Source: Opitutales bacterium (GTDB taxonomy: Bacteria; Verrucomicrobiota; Verrucomicrobiia; Opitutales; JAJFLR01). From it: 60,528 bases of DNA. The stretch lies in the NCBI GenBank assembly GCA_021772565.1, contig JAJFLR010000025.1:1-60528 (forward strand). The letters are read 5' to 3'. Position 1 is the stretch's first letter. Each line of letters begins with the position of its first letter. Below are positions 24,058-34,355 of this stretch, piece by piece. The translations under genes were made by a program, and so were the position numbers. Below the pieces are notes generated by a model. It saw nothing but the letters and a program-made list of their open reading frames with translations. It searched no databases and had not been told where the DNA came from.

Positions 24058-27000
24058 ATGATTTCTTTCAATATGAAACTATTACACAATAATATACAAT
24101 TCTTTCAATTCGCTGTAATTTTTTATCTTAGTGCATGCAATAATATTAAAGCTGCTGAAATTAGTTACGTTCTAGATTATGGGAATAATCCATTTCTTGA
24201 AGAATTTTCAATTTCTAGTGGTAACGCGACTCCAACATTTGGAGATTTAAACAACGATGGTCATGAAGATTTAATAATTGGAGCAAATAATGGGAGGTTA
24301 TCCTGTTTAATAAATAATGGGCCGAATGCAAAAGTTACATTTACCGAAAAATTTGTAACTACGATTCCTTTCGTTTTCAGTTCATTTGATGTCGGTAATT
24401 TATCAACAATTGCGCTGGGCGATATAGATGGTGATACTGATCTTGATATGCTTGTTGGAAGTGCCAATACGTCGTTAACTTATTATCTCAATTCCACATC
24501 TAATGTTAATGATATTCTCTTTCTCAAAAGGGTAAGCGGAAGTAGCCCATTCTTTGGAATTGAAATTGGAGAAAATTCTGCTCCTGTATTTGTCGACATA
24601 GATAATGACAATGATCTCGATGTATTTGTCGGTGAAGCAGGAGGAGTTGTGAGATTTTTACGCAATACTCGAAATTTTGCAGTTCCAAATTATACAACAA
24701 TTTCAGGTAGTGAAAACCCATTAAATTTTGTTAATTTAGCAGGTGATAATCCGAAACTTACTTTTGTAGATATTGATAATGATAATGATTTTGATCTTTT
24801 TATTGGGGAGAGTGATAACGCAAATTCTGGTTTAGCTAAAATTCATTTTTATCTCAATACAGGAACGGCAGAAAATGCTCAGTTTATTGTTAAACCACCG
24901 GCAGAAAATCCTTTGGAAATTTCCAAAAATGATATTGATCCAAAAATTGCCTTTACCGATTTCGACAAAGACAACGATTTTGATGCCTTTATTGGATTCG
25001 GTAGTGGAGCATTAGCTTATTTTGAAAATATTGGAAATAATACATCTGCTCAATTTCAAGAAAACAGTAGTGAAAATTCTCCAACAAAATTGCATAGGAT
25101 AAAAAAAGTAGCATCCTCATTCGCTGTACCTAGTTTTGTTGATATCGACAATGATGGAGACCTTGATGCTTTTATTGGAGAAAGAAACAATCTTAATCAT
25201 AAGGCATTGAGGTATTATGAAAATTTTGGTGATAAAGATAAGCCTGATTTTCAAGAAAATTCTACGTTTGATAGTTTCATCAATACTATTTCAGGAAACG
25301 ATATCAAACCTGCGTTTGTCGATATCGATTCTGATGGAGATTTTGATCTGTTTTTAGGCGAGAGAAGTGGGGGTATATTTTATTACAAAAATGTTGGTGA
25401 TAAAAATAGTGCAAATTTTTTACGACAAACTGGTACAGACAATTTATTTAACGGTGTTGATGTTGGAACAAAATCTGCACCGACATTTGTCGATATTGAT
25501 GCTGATGGAGACTTTGATTTATTTATCGGAGTCGGTGGAGATGCATCACCGCCAACAGGTGAGATGAAGTTTTATCGTAATGTGGGTTCAAATACTCAGC
25601 CGCAATTTATGGAAGAATTAGGGGAGCAAAATCCGCTTAATGTCGACATAGGAGCAGAAGCAACACCTACCTTTGTCGATATTGATCTAGATGGAGATTT
25701 CGATGTTTTTATCGGAACACGCTCTCCAAATAATATGGCGTTTTTTAAAAATAATGGAACCGCACAGGCTGCATCTTTTGAACAACTTTTTGGAACAGAT
25801 CACCCATACCCAGAATTACAAATTGGGCGTGATACCGCTGTCACTTTTGTCGATATTGATAATGATGGTAGTCAAGAAGCTTTTATGGGAGAAGTAAATG
25901 GTGGTATACTATTTTTTGATTCAATACTTAAAAGCAATCCCGAAGCCATTACAGATATTTTAGATGCGATTGAAAATATACCTGAAATTATAAATGTTTT
26001 GGCAAATGATAAACCTGATATTGGAAGTATAATTTCTGTAGAAATTAGTTCTCAGCCATCAAAAGGCTCAGTGTCTGTTAATCAGGATATGACTGTAACT
26101 TATACTCCAGAAATATTTTTTCTCGGTAGAGTCTCATTTACTTATTTAATTAAGGACGATCAAGGCGGAGAGTCTTCAGCTAAAGTAACGCTAAATTATA
26201 AGAAAAAGAATGGCATTTTAATTTATAGTTTAGATACAATAAATAATCCGTTAAACGGAATAAATGTAGGAATTTTATCTGCGCCAAAATTTATTGATAT
26301 TGATAATGATGGTGACTTTGATTTATTTATTGGATTTAGAAACACCAGTGGTGGGAGTGCATTAAAATTTTTCAAGAATACAGGATTTGCTTCCAATCCT
26401 GTCTTTGTTTTAGATAACAGCTTTGCCAGTAATTTAGAATTAGTAGGAGGCAATGATTTTAAACTAGAATTTGTCGATATAGATAACGATGACGATTTTG
26501 ATATTTTTATCGGTGAAAGGTTTGGCGCTATACATTTTTTACGAAATACCGGCGATAAGAATAATCCGTTGTTTAGTGCCGGCAGCAGCACTGAAAATCC
26601 ATTGAACACAATTGATGTAGGATTTAGAGCGACACCTGTTTTTGTCGATATCGACAACGATAGTGATTTTGATTTATTTGTTGGAATAGGGGGAGATTCT
26701 GAAGCGAGTGGAACCGGGAAAATATTATTCTTTAAAAATAACGGGGATTCTCAATCGCCTAATTTTGTAGAATTTACCGGCACTGATAATCCGTTAGATG
26801 TCGATATTGGATCTGAAGCAACACCAGCGTTTGTTGATATTGATAGAGACGGAGACTTTGACGTTTTTATTGGATCAAGAGCTAATTTGCCCCTAACATT
26901 TTATGAAAATATTGGTAACGCAGAAACTGCTAATTTCCAGCTTGTTTCAGGAAGCAATAATTTGTATTCAAGTCTACAAGCTGGTGGTGATAGTGTTCCT

Positions 27001-28050
27001 ACGTTTGTTGACATCGATAATGATGGACTATTGGAATCATTTATTGGAGTTCAATCGGGTGAAATACATTTTTTTGAAGTAGCTGAACAATTCAGGCCAA
27101 GTGCAGTTGAAGATAGTACTACCACCGGTATAAACTTCTCGACAAATATTGATGTGTTAAAAAATGATCTTATAGATAATACATCCTTACGAGTTACAGA
27201 AATAATACAAAATCCAGCGAATGGAACGGTTAGTGTAAATTCGGATAACACAATTTTATATACGCCCAATGAATCATACGTTGGAGAAGATTTATTTGAA
27301 TATCGTGCTGATGATGACGAAAGTGGAATCGTTAAAGCAACAGTTAGCATAAATATAGTAGAAATCTCTAAAAAAGATTTTGAGCAAACCCTGGAGGGAA
27401 AAACAGCTACATTTGATGTATTGAAAAATGACTTGGATAATTTTGGCTTAAAATCAATTATTAGCGTTACAGATGCTAATAATGGAAATGTAACTATCAG
27501 TAACAACAAAATAGTTTATACGCCGGAGACTGGATATATTGGCAGTGATGGCTTTTCATATGTTATGGAAACTGATCAGGGAGTTAGAGCTGGAGCAGAT
27601 GTCGATATATCAGTTTTATTACGCAAGTATGAAGATTGGGTGAAGGTTAATTTTAGCAGATTCAATGCTGCTGCAGATAAACTTCCAAGTTCAGACCCCG
27701 ATGGTGATGGTCGAGCGAATTTGCTCGAATTTGCTGTTGGATCATCACCTGAGACGATTGATCAAAAAAATGCAGGTTTGATTTTTGGACTAGAGAATTT
27801 TGTGGATTTTGAGGGAAATCTAGTGCTTTCTTTCAATCGATTAAAAGGCAACGATACAATAATGTATATACCAGAATTTTCCGGTGATTTACAATCATGG
27901 AGTTCAAACAGAGAAATGTTTGTAGAAATAGAAGCAATTCAAATTTCACAATCCATTGAACAAGTTAAAATTAAGTTAGTAGACTTAAGCAGTAGTAGTA
28001 ATAACTCTAGTGGAAATAAATTTATTAGACTTAGAATTGAGGAAAAATAA
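24058..28050 (+). CDS. large exported FG-GAP/VCBS-type repeat protein with cadherin-like domains
   Basis: 1330 residues with an N-terminal signal (the LSAC near residue 27 could be a lipobox, but an AAE cleavage site is as likely). Some fifteen copies of (T/A/E)FVDIDxDxDFDxFIG run through about 60-640 and 740-1020; each D-x-D-x-D-x-D loop should bind calcium in a propeller. Two Big/tandem-95-like domains follow the propellers at about 630-720 and 1020-1105 (IINVLANDKPD...YTPE, NIDVLKNDLID...YTPN). The C-terminal ~120 residues (DPDGDGRANLLEFAVGS) are the domain seen in Verrucomicrobia surface proteins. A propeller-plus-Big module of about 300 residues appears twice. Likely adhesion or surface role. 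Confidence 0.8.
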   Translation: MISFNMKLLHNNIQFFQFAVIFYLSACNNIKAAEISYVLDYGNNPFLEEFSISSGNATPTFGDLNNDGHEDLIIGANNGRLSCLINNGPNAKVTFTEKFVTTIPFVFSSFDVGNLSTIALGDIDGDTDLDMLVGSANTSLTYYLNSTSNVNDILFLKRVSGSSPFFGIEIGENSAPVFVDIDNDNDLDVFVGEAGGVVRFLRNTRNFAVPNYTTISGSENPLNFVNLAGDNPKLTFVDIDNDNDFDLFIGESDNANSGLAKIHFYLNTGTAENAQFIVKPPAENPLEISKNDIDPKIAFTDFDKDNDFDAFIGFGSGALAYFENIGNNTSAQFQENSSENSPTKLHRIKKVASSFAVPSFVDIDNDGDLDAFIGERNNLNHKALRYYENFGDKDKPDFQENSTFDSFINTISGNDIKPAFVDIDSDGDFDLFLGERSGGIFYYKNVGDKNSANFLRQTGTDNLFNGVDVGTKSAPTFVDIDADGDFDLFIGVGGDASPPTGEMKFYRNVGSNTQPQFMEELGEQNPLNVDIGAEATPTFVDIDLDGDFDVFIGTRSPNNMAFFKNNGTAQAASFEQLFGTDHPYPELQIGRDTAVTFVDIDNDGSQEAFMGEVNGGILFFDSILKSNPEAITDILDAIENIPEIINVLANDKPDIGSIISVEISSQPSKGSVSVNQDMTVTYTPEIFFLGRVSFTYLIKDDQGGESSAKVTLNYKKKNGILIYSLDTINNPLNGINVGILSAPKFIDIDNDGDFDLFIGFRNTSGGSALKFFKNTGFASNPVFVLDNSFASNLELVGGNDFKLEFVDIDNDDDFDIFIGERFGAIHFLRNTGDKNNPLFSAGSSTENPLNTIDVGFRATPVFVDIDNDSDFDLFVGIGGDSEASGTGKILFFKNNGDSQSPNFVEFTGTDNPLDVDIGSEATPAFVDIDRDGDFDVFIGSRANLPLTFYENIGNAETANFQLVSGSNNLYSSLQAGGDSVPTFVDIDNDGLLESFIGVQSGEIHFFEVAEQFRPSAVEDSTTTGINFSTNIDVLKNDLIDNTSLRVTEIIQNPANGTVSVNSDNTILYTPNESYVGEDLFEYRADDDESGIVKATVSINIVEISKKDFEQTLEGKTATFDVLKNDLDNFGLKSIISVTDANNGNVTISNNKIVYTPETGYIGSDGFSYVMETDQGVRAGADVDISVLLRKYEDWVKVNFSRFNAAADKLPSSDPDGDGRANLLEFAVGSSPETIDQKNAGLIFGLENFVDFEGNLVLSFNRLKGNDTIMYIPEFSGDLQSWSSNREMFVEIEAIQISQSIEQVKIKLVDLSSSSNNSSGNKFIRLRIEEK

Positions 28051-28242
28051 TTTTTATTTCACATTTGCGCCCCTCAACACATCTACATGTCTGCGCGACA
28101 TTCAGAATATAATATCCCGGCATAAAACAGCCCGAATAGTGTAATGCATCTAAATTAAGGAATAATTGTCCTCATACTTTCGGGATTTTTTTCTTGACAG
28201 TTTTATTTATCTAGAGAAACTCTGAAAGTTAAAAAAGCACCA

Positions 28243-29457
28243 TTGGAAACAGCAGGTAAAGTAGATACCCCGAGGAATAAAAATTTTACTAGTTCAAGCC
28301 TAAAACCTTTAAGATTAGTAATCTATAATGATTCACTAGACTATGGCAGTCATGAAGAAGTTTCATGTCATGGTCTGGAAGCTATTGCCAGTGATGAATC
28401 GATTAAACCAATTTTTATTTATTGTTCTTCGAATAAAGAATTAGAGAATAGATTGCTTGAAATTAAAAAGAGTACGTCAAATTTGGAATTATTACCTATT
28501 TCATTTCATTCTGAATCATTTGAAGGACTAAAAAGTAAGTTATCCAGTAATAAAGTTAATCAGCTTGCAAAAATTATTTCATTAAAAAATCCCAATGGTA
28601 TACTTGTTATTCAATCAGATTTAGAAATTTCGTCATTAGGATTATTAGCCGCAAAGAAATTAGGTATCACTTGTATTAGTTATTTAGCATCTCCACATAC
28701 ATTTGAAGAAAATCGATCTAAATATGGATATATTAAAGATTTATTCAGTAAAAAGTTTTTAAAGATACCTAATAAGATTATTGTAAATTGTGACACGGCA
28801 AAATCACTCGTTGAGGCTAGAGGGATTAAGCAGTCTATTGCAGTAGTAAAAAGCTGTATTAAAAGATTTAATGAAAAATATTCAGAAAAGGATCGCGAAA
28901 AAATTAGAAGGAAAATGCGAATTTCACCTAAAAAAGCGGTTTTAGGCGTAGTGGCGAATTTAGAACTTAAAAAGTATCGACAGGATTTTCTACTAAAAAG
29001 TTTAGCTGAACATGCACCTTATATATGGGATTTTCATATTTTATTTGTTGGCAATGGACCAGACAGGGCAGATTTGGGCAGTTTATCTAGAGAGCTCAAA
29101 TTAAGAGATCAAATTACATTTATATCAGATAAAGATAATCTATCTACAGTATACTCAATTATTGATATATTGGTAATTCCTTCCAAACATGAATTAGTTC
29201 CATTAGTTATGATCGAGGCAATGCTAAATAAAGTACCTATTGTGGCACCTAAATCAGATGGTATGGCAGAATTTTTACCTCATGAATGGCTATTCAAACC
29301 TGGAGATAATTTTAATTTTGTTGAGAAAATGCAGACGACATCAATTAAATCTCATAATAATACACTTGAAGCTAATTATATTAGAGCTGTTGCGGAATTT
29401 GATGTTGATAAGTTTAAAAAAAATATTGTCGATGAAATAAAATCAACTATGCATTAA
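28243..29457 (+). CDS. family 4 glycosyltransferase (GT-B fold)
   Basis: 404 residues from a TTG start. The C-terminal donor domain shows VLGVVANLELKKYRQDFLLKSL, HILFVGNGPDRADLGSL, ITFISDKDNLSTVYSIIDILVIPSKHELVPLVMIEAMLNKVPIVAP, with the E-x7-E motif (ELVPLVMIE). N-terminal acceptor domain is less conserved. It transfers a sugar from a nucleotide donor to a glycan or lipid acceptor. No glycan operon surrounds it, though gmd-fcl lie 7 kb away, so GDP-fucose use is possible but unproven. The start codon is uncertain. Confidence 0.85.
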   Translation: METAGKVDTPRNKNFTSSSLKPLRLVIYNDSLDYGSHEEVSCHGLEAIASDESIKPIFIYCSSNKELENRLLEIKKSTSNLELLPISFHSESFEGLKSKLSSNKVNQLAKIISLKNPNGILVIQSDLEISSLGLLAAKKLGITCISYLASPHTFEENRSKYGYIKDLFSKKFLKIPNKIIVNCDTAKSLVEARGIKQSIAVVKSCIKRFNEKYSEKDREKIRRKMRISPKKAVLGVVANLELKKYRQDFLLKSLAEHAPYIWDFHILFVGNGPDRADLGSLSRELKLRDQITFISDKDNLSTVYSIIDILVIPSKHELVPLVMIEAMLNKVPIVAPKSDGMAEFLPHEWLFKPGDNFNFVEKMQTTSIKSHNNTLEANYIRAVAEFDVDKFKKNIVDEIKSTMH

Positions 29458-29458
29458 T

Positions 29459-30070
29459 TTAGTAAAAGCCGGTAACATGGCCTTGTAATAATTTAATAAC
29501 AAAAACTCCTATATTACTGGAAACATGTGCAGCAAAACATGGAATTAGTGATTTTTCTGTGTTGAATTTATTAAATCTAAGAAAGTAAAACCAGAGCGAG
29601 TTAATGAATACAATAATTGTACTAAATATTGCTTTCGAAGTAAAATGTAATTCCAAACCCGAATCTGTCCATTCCCAAAGGAATGGATGAAACAAGGCAA
29701 ATAGTATTGAGAATCCAATTACACTCGATAAAAATATTGCTTTGCCTTTATTATCTACAACTAAAAATCCCCTAAAAATTATTTCTTCAATAAAACCTGC
29801 ACTTATGATTGAAAGTAGAAATAATACAGTTATGTCTGATTGTTCAGCAGAGACTCCAATTAAGTATTCTCCGCCAGTTTCTATCAGCAAAATTATTAGA
29901 GCACCAATTACACCAATGACAATAATGCTCAATTTCACTGATGTTGCACCCGGGAATGCATTGGGATTTGGGTTATTCGACTTTAGGCTACGATAATCAT
30001 CCAGCCATATTTTGAAAATATAAACTGAAATACCAAACATAAATACTATGATGAGTGGACTCTGATCCAT
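29459..30070 (-). CDS. CPBP-family intramembrane metalloprotease
   Basis: 203 residues with six or so hydrophobic helices. The three family motifs are present: EEIIFRG (EExxxR), ILFALFH (FxxxH) and AAHVSSN (HxxxN). These form the metal site of CAAX-protease/bacteriocin-processing (Abi) enzymes that cut within the membrane. Substrate unknown. It converges on the GT4 gene, 1 bp between stops. Confidence 0.88.
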   Translation of the reverse strand: MDQSPLIIVFMFGISVYIFKIWLDDYRSLKSNNPNPNAFPGATSVKLSIIVIGVIGALIILLIETGGEYLIGVSAEQSDITVLFLLSIISAGFIEEIIFRGFLVVDNKGKAIFLSSVIGFSILFALFHPFLWEWTDSGLELHFTSKAIFSTIIVFINSLWFYFLRFNKFNTEKSLIPCFAAHVSSNIGVFVIKLLQGHVTGFY

Positions 30071-30267
30071 AAAAAAAGTAGTTGGTTAAAATATATATTT
30101 TTGTTGAAGATTAAATAACTTACTCTTGTAGATTAATGATGGATAGTCATTAATAAATTAATTTGTAAAATATCAATTATTATTTCAAATTTAATTGAAT
30201 AATTGAATTCTCAATTAATTCAATATGTAATATATTCATTATAATATTGAAAAATTAATAACGAAAC
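30071..30267. promoter_or_regulatory. AT-rich divergent intergenic region with an imperfect hairpin
   Basis: Between the divergent CPBP and polyprenyl-synthase genes. ATTGAATAATTGA (30194-30206) pairs with TCAATTAATTCAAT (30211-30224) apart from one bulge, and a TATAAT lies at about 30237-30242, 25 bp before the synthase ATG. Possible promoter/operator, low certainty because of the AT bias. Confidence 0.3.
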
Positions 30268-31293
30268 ATGCTATTAACAACAAAAGAATCTAAGGCTCAA
30301 TTAAACTTTAGTGACTTGGATCAACTTACATTTCCTGCTGAAAAACATTTAAAAAAATTGAATGAGTTTATTCAATCTCAAGTTGATAACTTCGAGGCTG
30401 AAATTCAGGAAGTAGTCTCGTATTGCTTGAAATCAGGAGGGAAACGATTAAGAGCATTATTATTATTCTATAGTGGTTGGACCGATGAAACGTATGTAGC
30501 GGAAGAACTAGTTAAAGCTGCTACAGTCATAGAGTTTATTCATTTAGCCACATTAGTGCATGATGATATTCTTGATAACGCTGATCTTCGTCATAATAGA
30601 TCAACAGTCAGTGAACGTTATGGATCAGCAGTAGCAGTGTTAATAGGTGATGCAATATTCTCTCAATCACTTAAACTAGCATCTGAGTTTCCGACCGTTG
30701 ATGTATGTGCTGCCGTTTCGCAATCGACTCGCAGAGTATGCAGTGGTGAGATTGCCCAAAATTTTTTAAAAGGTAATTCAAATATATCAATTGATGATTA
30801 TTATAGGATAATTAATCAAAAAACTGCGGAACTGTTTAGAGTGTCAGCTTATTTGGGAGCACATTTATCAAATTATGATAAAGCTTTCATTAATGCAGTT
30901 GAAAAATTTGGTGAACATTTAGGCATAGCATATCAAATCTACGATGACACTACAGACATTTTTGGGTCAGAAGATAAAGTTGGAAAAACTCTAGGTACGG
31001 ATTTGGCTGAAGGGAAAATTACATTACCATTAATATTGTTAGGCAAGAAACTTAATTCATTGGAAAAAACAAACTTCAATATGAATATCTTTGGCAATAA
31101 TTCGATTAGTATAGAGAACATTATACCCAAATTAAAAGAACTCAATATTCATACGGATGTGCAACATTATTTTAATAAAGAATTAAAGTTAGCTAATACC
31201 GCTTTAGCTGATTTTGAAAATTTACCACCGGTTAAACATTTACTGAATTTGAGTAATTATTTAAATGGTCAAATGAAAGAAATTCTCAATTAG
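30268..31293 (+). CDS. trans-polyprenyl diphosphate synthase
   Basis: 341 residues. GGKRLRALLL binds IPP, the first Asp motif DDILD is at 99-103 (LVHDDILDNADLRHNRST), and the second is DDTTD at 226-230 (YQIYDDTTDIFG), followed by GKTLGTDLAEGKITLPLI. A two-residue spacing DDxxD without large residues immediately upstream suggests a medium or long-chain product (octaprenyl/heptaprenyl type) for quinones or lipid carriers. The HtrA-like gene follows 25 bp later. Confidence 0.93.
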   Translation: MLLTTKESKAQLNFSDLDQLTFPAEKHLKKLNEFIQSQVDNFEAEIQEVVSYCLKSGGKRLRALLLFYSGWTDETYVAEELVKAATVIEFIHLATLVHDDILDNADLRHNRSTVSERYGSAVAVLIGDAIFSQSLKLASEFPTVDVCAAVSQSTRRVCSGEIAQNFLKGNSNISIDDYYRIINQKTAELFRVSAYLGAHLSNYDKAFINAVEKFGEHLGIAYQIYDDTTDIFGSEDKVGKTLGTDLAEGKITLPLILLGKKLNSLEKTNFNMNIFGNNSISIENIIPKLKELNIHTDVQHYFNKELKLANTALADFENLPPVKHLLNLSNYLNGQMKEILN

Positions 31294-31318
31294 ACCAATA
31301 GCTTGAGTAAGTTTAACT

Positions 31319-32344
31319 ATGAAAAAAAATAACAGAGACTTAATTATAATTTTTTATTTTTTAACTACATTGTTTTGTATTAGTAATAATGTATTTAGCC
31401 AGGCAGAAATTTTTTCTCTGGAAGGGAAAATAATGGAGATTTTTGAAAAGAATAAAAATTCCATAGTAAGAGTTAAGGCAGTTAGCCAAACAGAAGATGA
31501 TGATGAAAAACCTAAAATATATGCTGGAACTGGCTTTTTTGTTAGTCAACATGGACACATTATCACAAATGCCATTGTTGTTTATCAAGCTCGTAGAGTT
31601 TGGATAGAGTATGAAAAACAATACTACTCAGCAGAAGTAGTAGGCTTTGATTCATGGACAAATCTATCACTTTTGCAATTAGTAAAACTTCCTGAAGTAT
31701 TTACTCATATAGAAATAAAAGAAACTGAGATGCCACAAACTGGATCGATTGCACTTAGAATTAGTGCACCATTTAGTTTTGGTGCATCACCCAGTTATGG
31801 AATAATATCCGGTTTTGATAATTCATTTGGAAGTCGAATATTTCCATGTGCATATATTAGAACAACAATTCCTTCAGGACCGGGGGAGGGGGGTTCGCCT
31901 CTGTTAAGTTCAAATGGCGATTTAATAGGTATTATGGTTGCCTCTTTACCAGAGCTTAAAGGATCGTACGCACTTCCATCGTATGCGTTAAAGTCAGTTT
32001 ACAATGATTTAAAAGTGCATGGAAAAATAAATTATGGATGGTTAGGATTTGATATTGTTGAGAAATATTCAAAAAAATATAATCGCATCATGGTGATTAA
32101 TAAAATTGAAAATGGATCTCCAGCTATGAAATCCGGATTAAAAGAAAGTGACACCTTACTTGCTCTAAACCAAATACCAATAAAATCACCTCACGATTTA
32201 AATAATGTCATTTTTTTAACACGAACTAATGATGATGTAAGAATTAGAATTAGACGTGAGACAGGAATCTATGATTATAATATTGTTTTAACTTCTCAAC
32301 CAATTAATAACAATAATGAAGATGAATCTTTAGATACTGAATAA
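31319..32344 (+). CDS. HtrA/DegP-like pseudoprotease with PDZ domain
   Basis: 341 residues with a signal peptide (cut after NVFSQ). Residues ~45-225 follow the trypsin fold of HtrA closely, and ~235-325 form a PDZ domain (GWLGFDIVEKY...IENGSPAMKSGLKESDTLLALNQIPI). All three catalytic positions are changed: the His of TNNHVV is I86 (TNAIVV), the Asp of DxxTDLA is N115 (DSWTNLS) and the Ser of PGNSGGP is G191 (PGEGGSP). The protein cannot be a serine protease, so a chaperone, adaptor or sensor role in the periplasm is the likely use. It is probably co-transcribed with the prenyl synthase gene. Confidence 0.85.
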   Translation: MKKNNRDLIIIFYFLTTLFCISNNVFSQAEIFSLEGKIMEIFEKNKNSIVRVKAVSQTEDDDEKPKIYAGTGFFVSQHGHIITNAIVVYQARRVWIEYEKQYYSAEVVGFDSWTNLSLLQLVKLPEVFTHIEIKETEMPQTGSIALRISAPFSFGASPSYGIISGFDNSFGSRIFPCAYIRTTIPSGPGEGGSPLLSSNGDLIGIMVASLPELKGSYALPSYALKSVYNDLKVHGKINYGWLGFDIVEKYSKKYNRIMVINKIENGSPAMKSGLKESDTLLALNQIPIKSPHDLNNVIFLTRTNDDVRIRIRRETGIYDYNIVLTSQPINNNNEDESLDTE

Positions 32345-32361
32345 CTTTTGGTTTCTAACAT

Positions 32362-34290
32362 TTAAAGTTCACTAAAACTGAATCCAGTAAAAAAGTCTAT
32401 ATTAATGAACTGAATAAAGTCTGAAACATGAATTGTAAAACACTGGCTAGCTTCAGTAGCAATAACATCTGCCGACGAAACAGTATCATTGTAAAGATTT
32501 TTTTCACCAAATATATTTGCTTGGCTTAAAGTCGCCAATACTGCAAAATCTTTTTTTACAATAAAGTTTCCCTTAAAAACTATATGAATAAAATTACTGT
32601 CATATCCTCTATTAATTAGAGCTTCATTTTTTTCAATATTATTAAACACAAGTAGTGTCGAAAACTTTAAGAGGGCTTTCGGATGCCATTGACTGCAAAA
32701 TTTAACATGTGACAGAAATGATAGTTTATTTAACGAATTCAAGATAACGCCATTTCCATATGGAGTATCTTTTAATTTGTTAAAACTATCTTTAGAAAAT
32801 TTTAAAAGAATTACATTACTGAGTGTTCTATAAGTGAATTCAGATGAAAAGTTGTCAAGTAAAGCAGTTTCCAATAACGAATCACCAAATTCCAGAATTG
32901 CAATTCTACTAGGAAGTAAATCATCGTTATCTTTAATTATTTCTATTTTCCCAGAATAAATCAAATACATCGAATCCGATGTCTCATTATTTTCAATAAT
33001 ATTTTTATTTGATTCGTATTCAATACATTGAATTTTTTCCGATATCAGTGAAATAGTATCAGGTATACAATCTTTGAATATTAGACTATTATTTAGGATT
33101 TGCAAAATAGAAGATTGTGGAACTCCAAAAACTTCATTTCCACTGATCCAATTTTTATATTTAAAGATATATTTCTCAATTAAGTACTTAATATTACTAA
33201 TCACAATCCATAGAATAATATAAACAGAGAGTAATAGTAATGTTGAAATAGTTATTAGTACGATACTGCCTGGTAGATCGATACCAGATGAATTTATGTT
33301 TTTAACTAAAATTTGCGATGCATAGGTATAGAATAAGATTATGTGGGAAAATAAATTAAAAATAACCCAAAATAATAAGCAAAAACTATAGTTTATTAAA
33401 TATTTATCAGACTTAGTTTTTTTATTCTTACTTAAAATTTTTATAAGTGGAAAATGTTTATAAAAATTTAAACCAAATTTATTAGTAAAATTAGTTGAAC
33501 TATTAAACGCAGTTATTATTTGGAATATAGGCGTATTTTGACATGGGGCGATTAACAGTAATATTGCTAAAAATAGTATATATTCAACTTGTGGTATCCA
33601 TAAGAATATAAGTGCTGATACAAAAAATAATGGTAATAATCTCATCAAGGCAACACCCGTCAAACAATAACGCCCACCTATTATTGCACTACTTGTGTTT
33701 ACATTTAAATGAGGTATCAGTGATTTCCAGACAAATGTGGGTCTATAGACAGTTAAATTATAATATTTTAAAATGCCCGCCGCTAGCAAATAACCCAAAC
33801 TAACGCATAAACTAGATATTAGTATTCCAATAAAAATATGTATGAAATTCTCAGGAATTGAGATACCATTATAAAATAGCCCTATAATTCCTGAAATTAT
33901 AATCACAATAGCTAAGCAATGTGAGATAAAGCTATTCAATCGAATGGGCCACTTTATCTGATTATTGATCTTGTCATCTTCATTTTGATTTTGGATTAAA
34001 ATTTTTGATTGAGTCGCTTTTTGTATCAGTCTGTACAGGTCTGCTAACGATATATTATTTGTTTGTGATATAATATTTGATATTAATTCAGTGCCAGTTA
34101 AACCGTTACTGAATTGTTGTAAAATATTCCAATCAATTTTTGAAATAGACAAGAATGTTGTAAATGCTGGATTTTTAATTATTAAATTATTATCATCAAT
34201 TGATAATTTTTCAATATCCTGAGCTAAAAACAAATTAGTTGATGTTAATAAATGTTCTTTATACATCATATCATTATGGATTTTTTCCAC
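32362..34290 (-). CDS. M50-like membrane protein lacking HExxH, with two C-terminal cNMP-binding-like domains
   Basis: 642 residues. Residues ~25-100 resemble the winged-helix/PqqD-like entry of YydH-type M50 proteins (FTTFLSISKIDWNILQQFSNG...). Several membrane helices fill ~118-380. The position where the family has HELGHALA reads CVSLGYLLAAG (about 162-172), so the zinc ligands are absent. Two cyclic-nucleotide-binding-like domains follow at about 388-520 and 530-640 (YLIYSGKIEIIK, FGDSLLE; FIHIVFKGNFIVKK, ANIFGEKNLYND), with the GE of the phosphate cassette kept only in the second (FGEK). M50 relationship is my inference; the cNBD call is firmer. Confidence 0.6.
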   Translation of the reverse strand: MEKIHNDMMYKEHLLTSTNLFLAQDIEKLSIDDNNLIIKNPAFTTFLSISKIDWNILQQFSNGLTGTELISNIISQTNNISLADLYRLIQKATQSKILIQNQNEDDKINNQIKWPIRLNSFISHCLAIVIIISGIIGLFYNGISIPENFIHIFIGILISSLCVSLGYLLAAGILKYYNLTVYRPTFVWKSLIPHLNVNTSSAIIGGRYCLTGVALMRLLPLFFVSALIFLWIPQVEYILFLAILLLIAPCQNTPIFQIITAFNSSTNFTNKFGLNFYKHFPLIKILSKNKKTKSDKYLINYSFCLLFWVIFNLFSHIILFYTYASQILVKNINSSGIDLPGSIVLITISTLLLLSVYIILWIVISNIKYLIEKYIFKYKNWISGNEVFGVPQSSILQILNNSLIFKDCIPDTISLISEKIQCIEYESNKNIIENNETSDSMYLIYSGKIEIIKDNDDLLPSRIAILEFGDSLLETALLDNFSSEFTYRTLSNVILLKFSKDSFNKLKDTPYGNGVILNSLNKLSFLSHVKFCSQWHPKALLKFSTLLVFNNIEKNEALINRGYDSNFIHIVFKGNFIVKKDFAVLATLSQANIFGEKNLYNDTVSSADVIATEASQCFTIHVSDFIQFINIDFFTGFSFSEL

Positions 34291-34355
34291 GGAAAATTTT
34301 TATACTATATTCAATATCTATAGAAAATAATTATCAATATCTCATGAAATATTAT

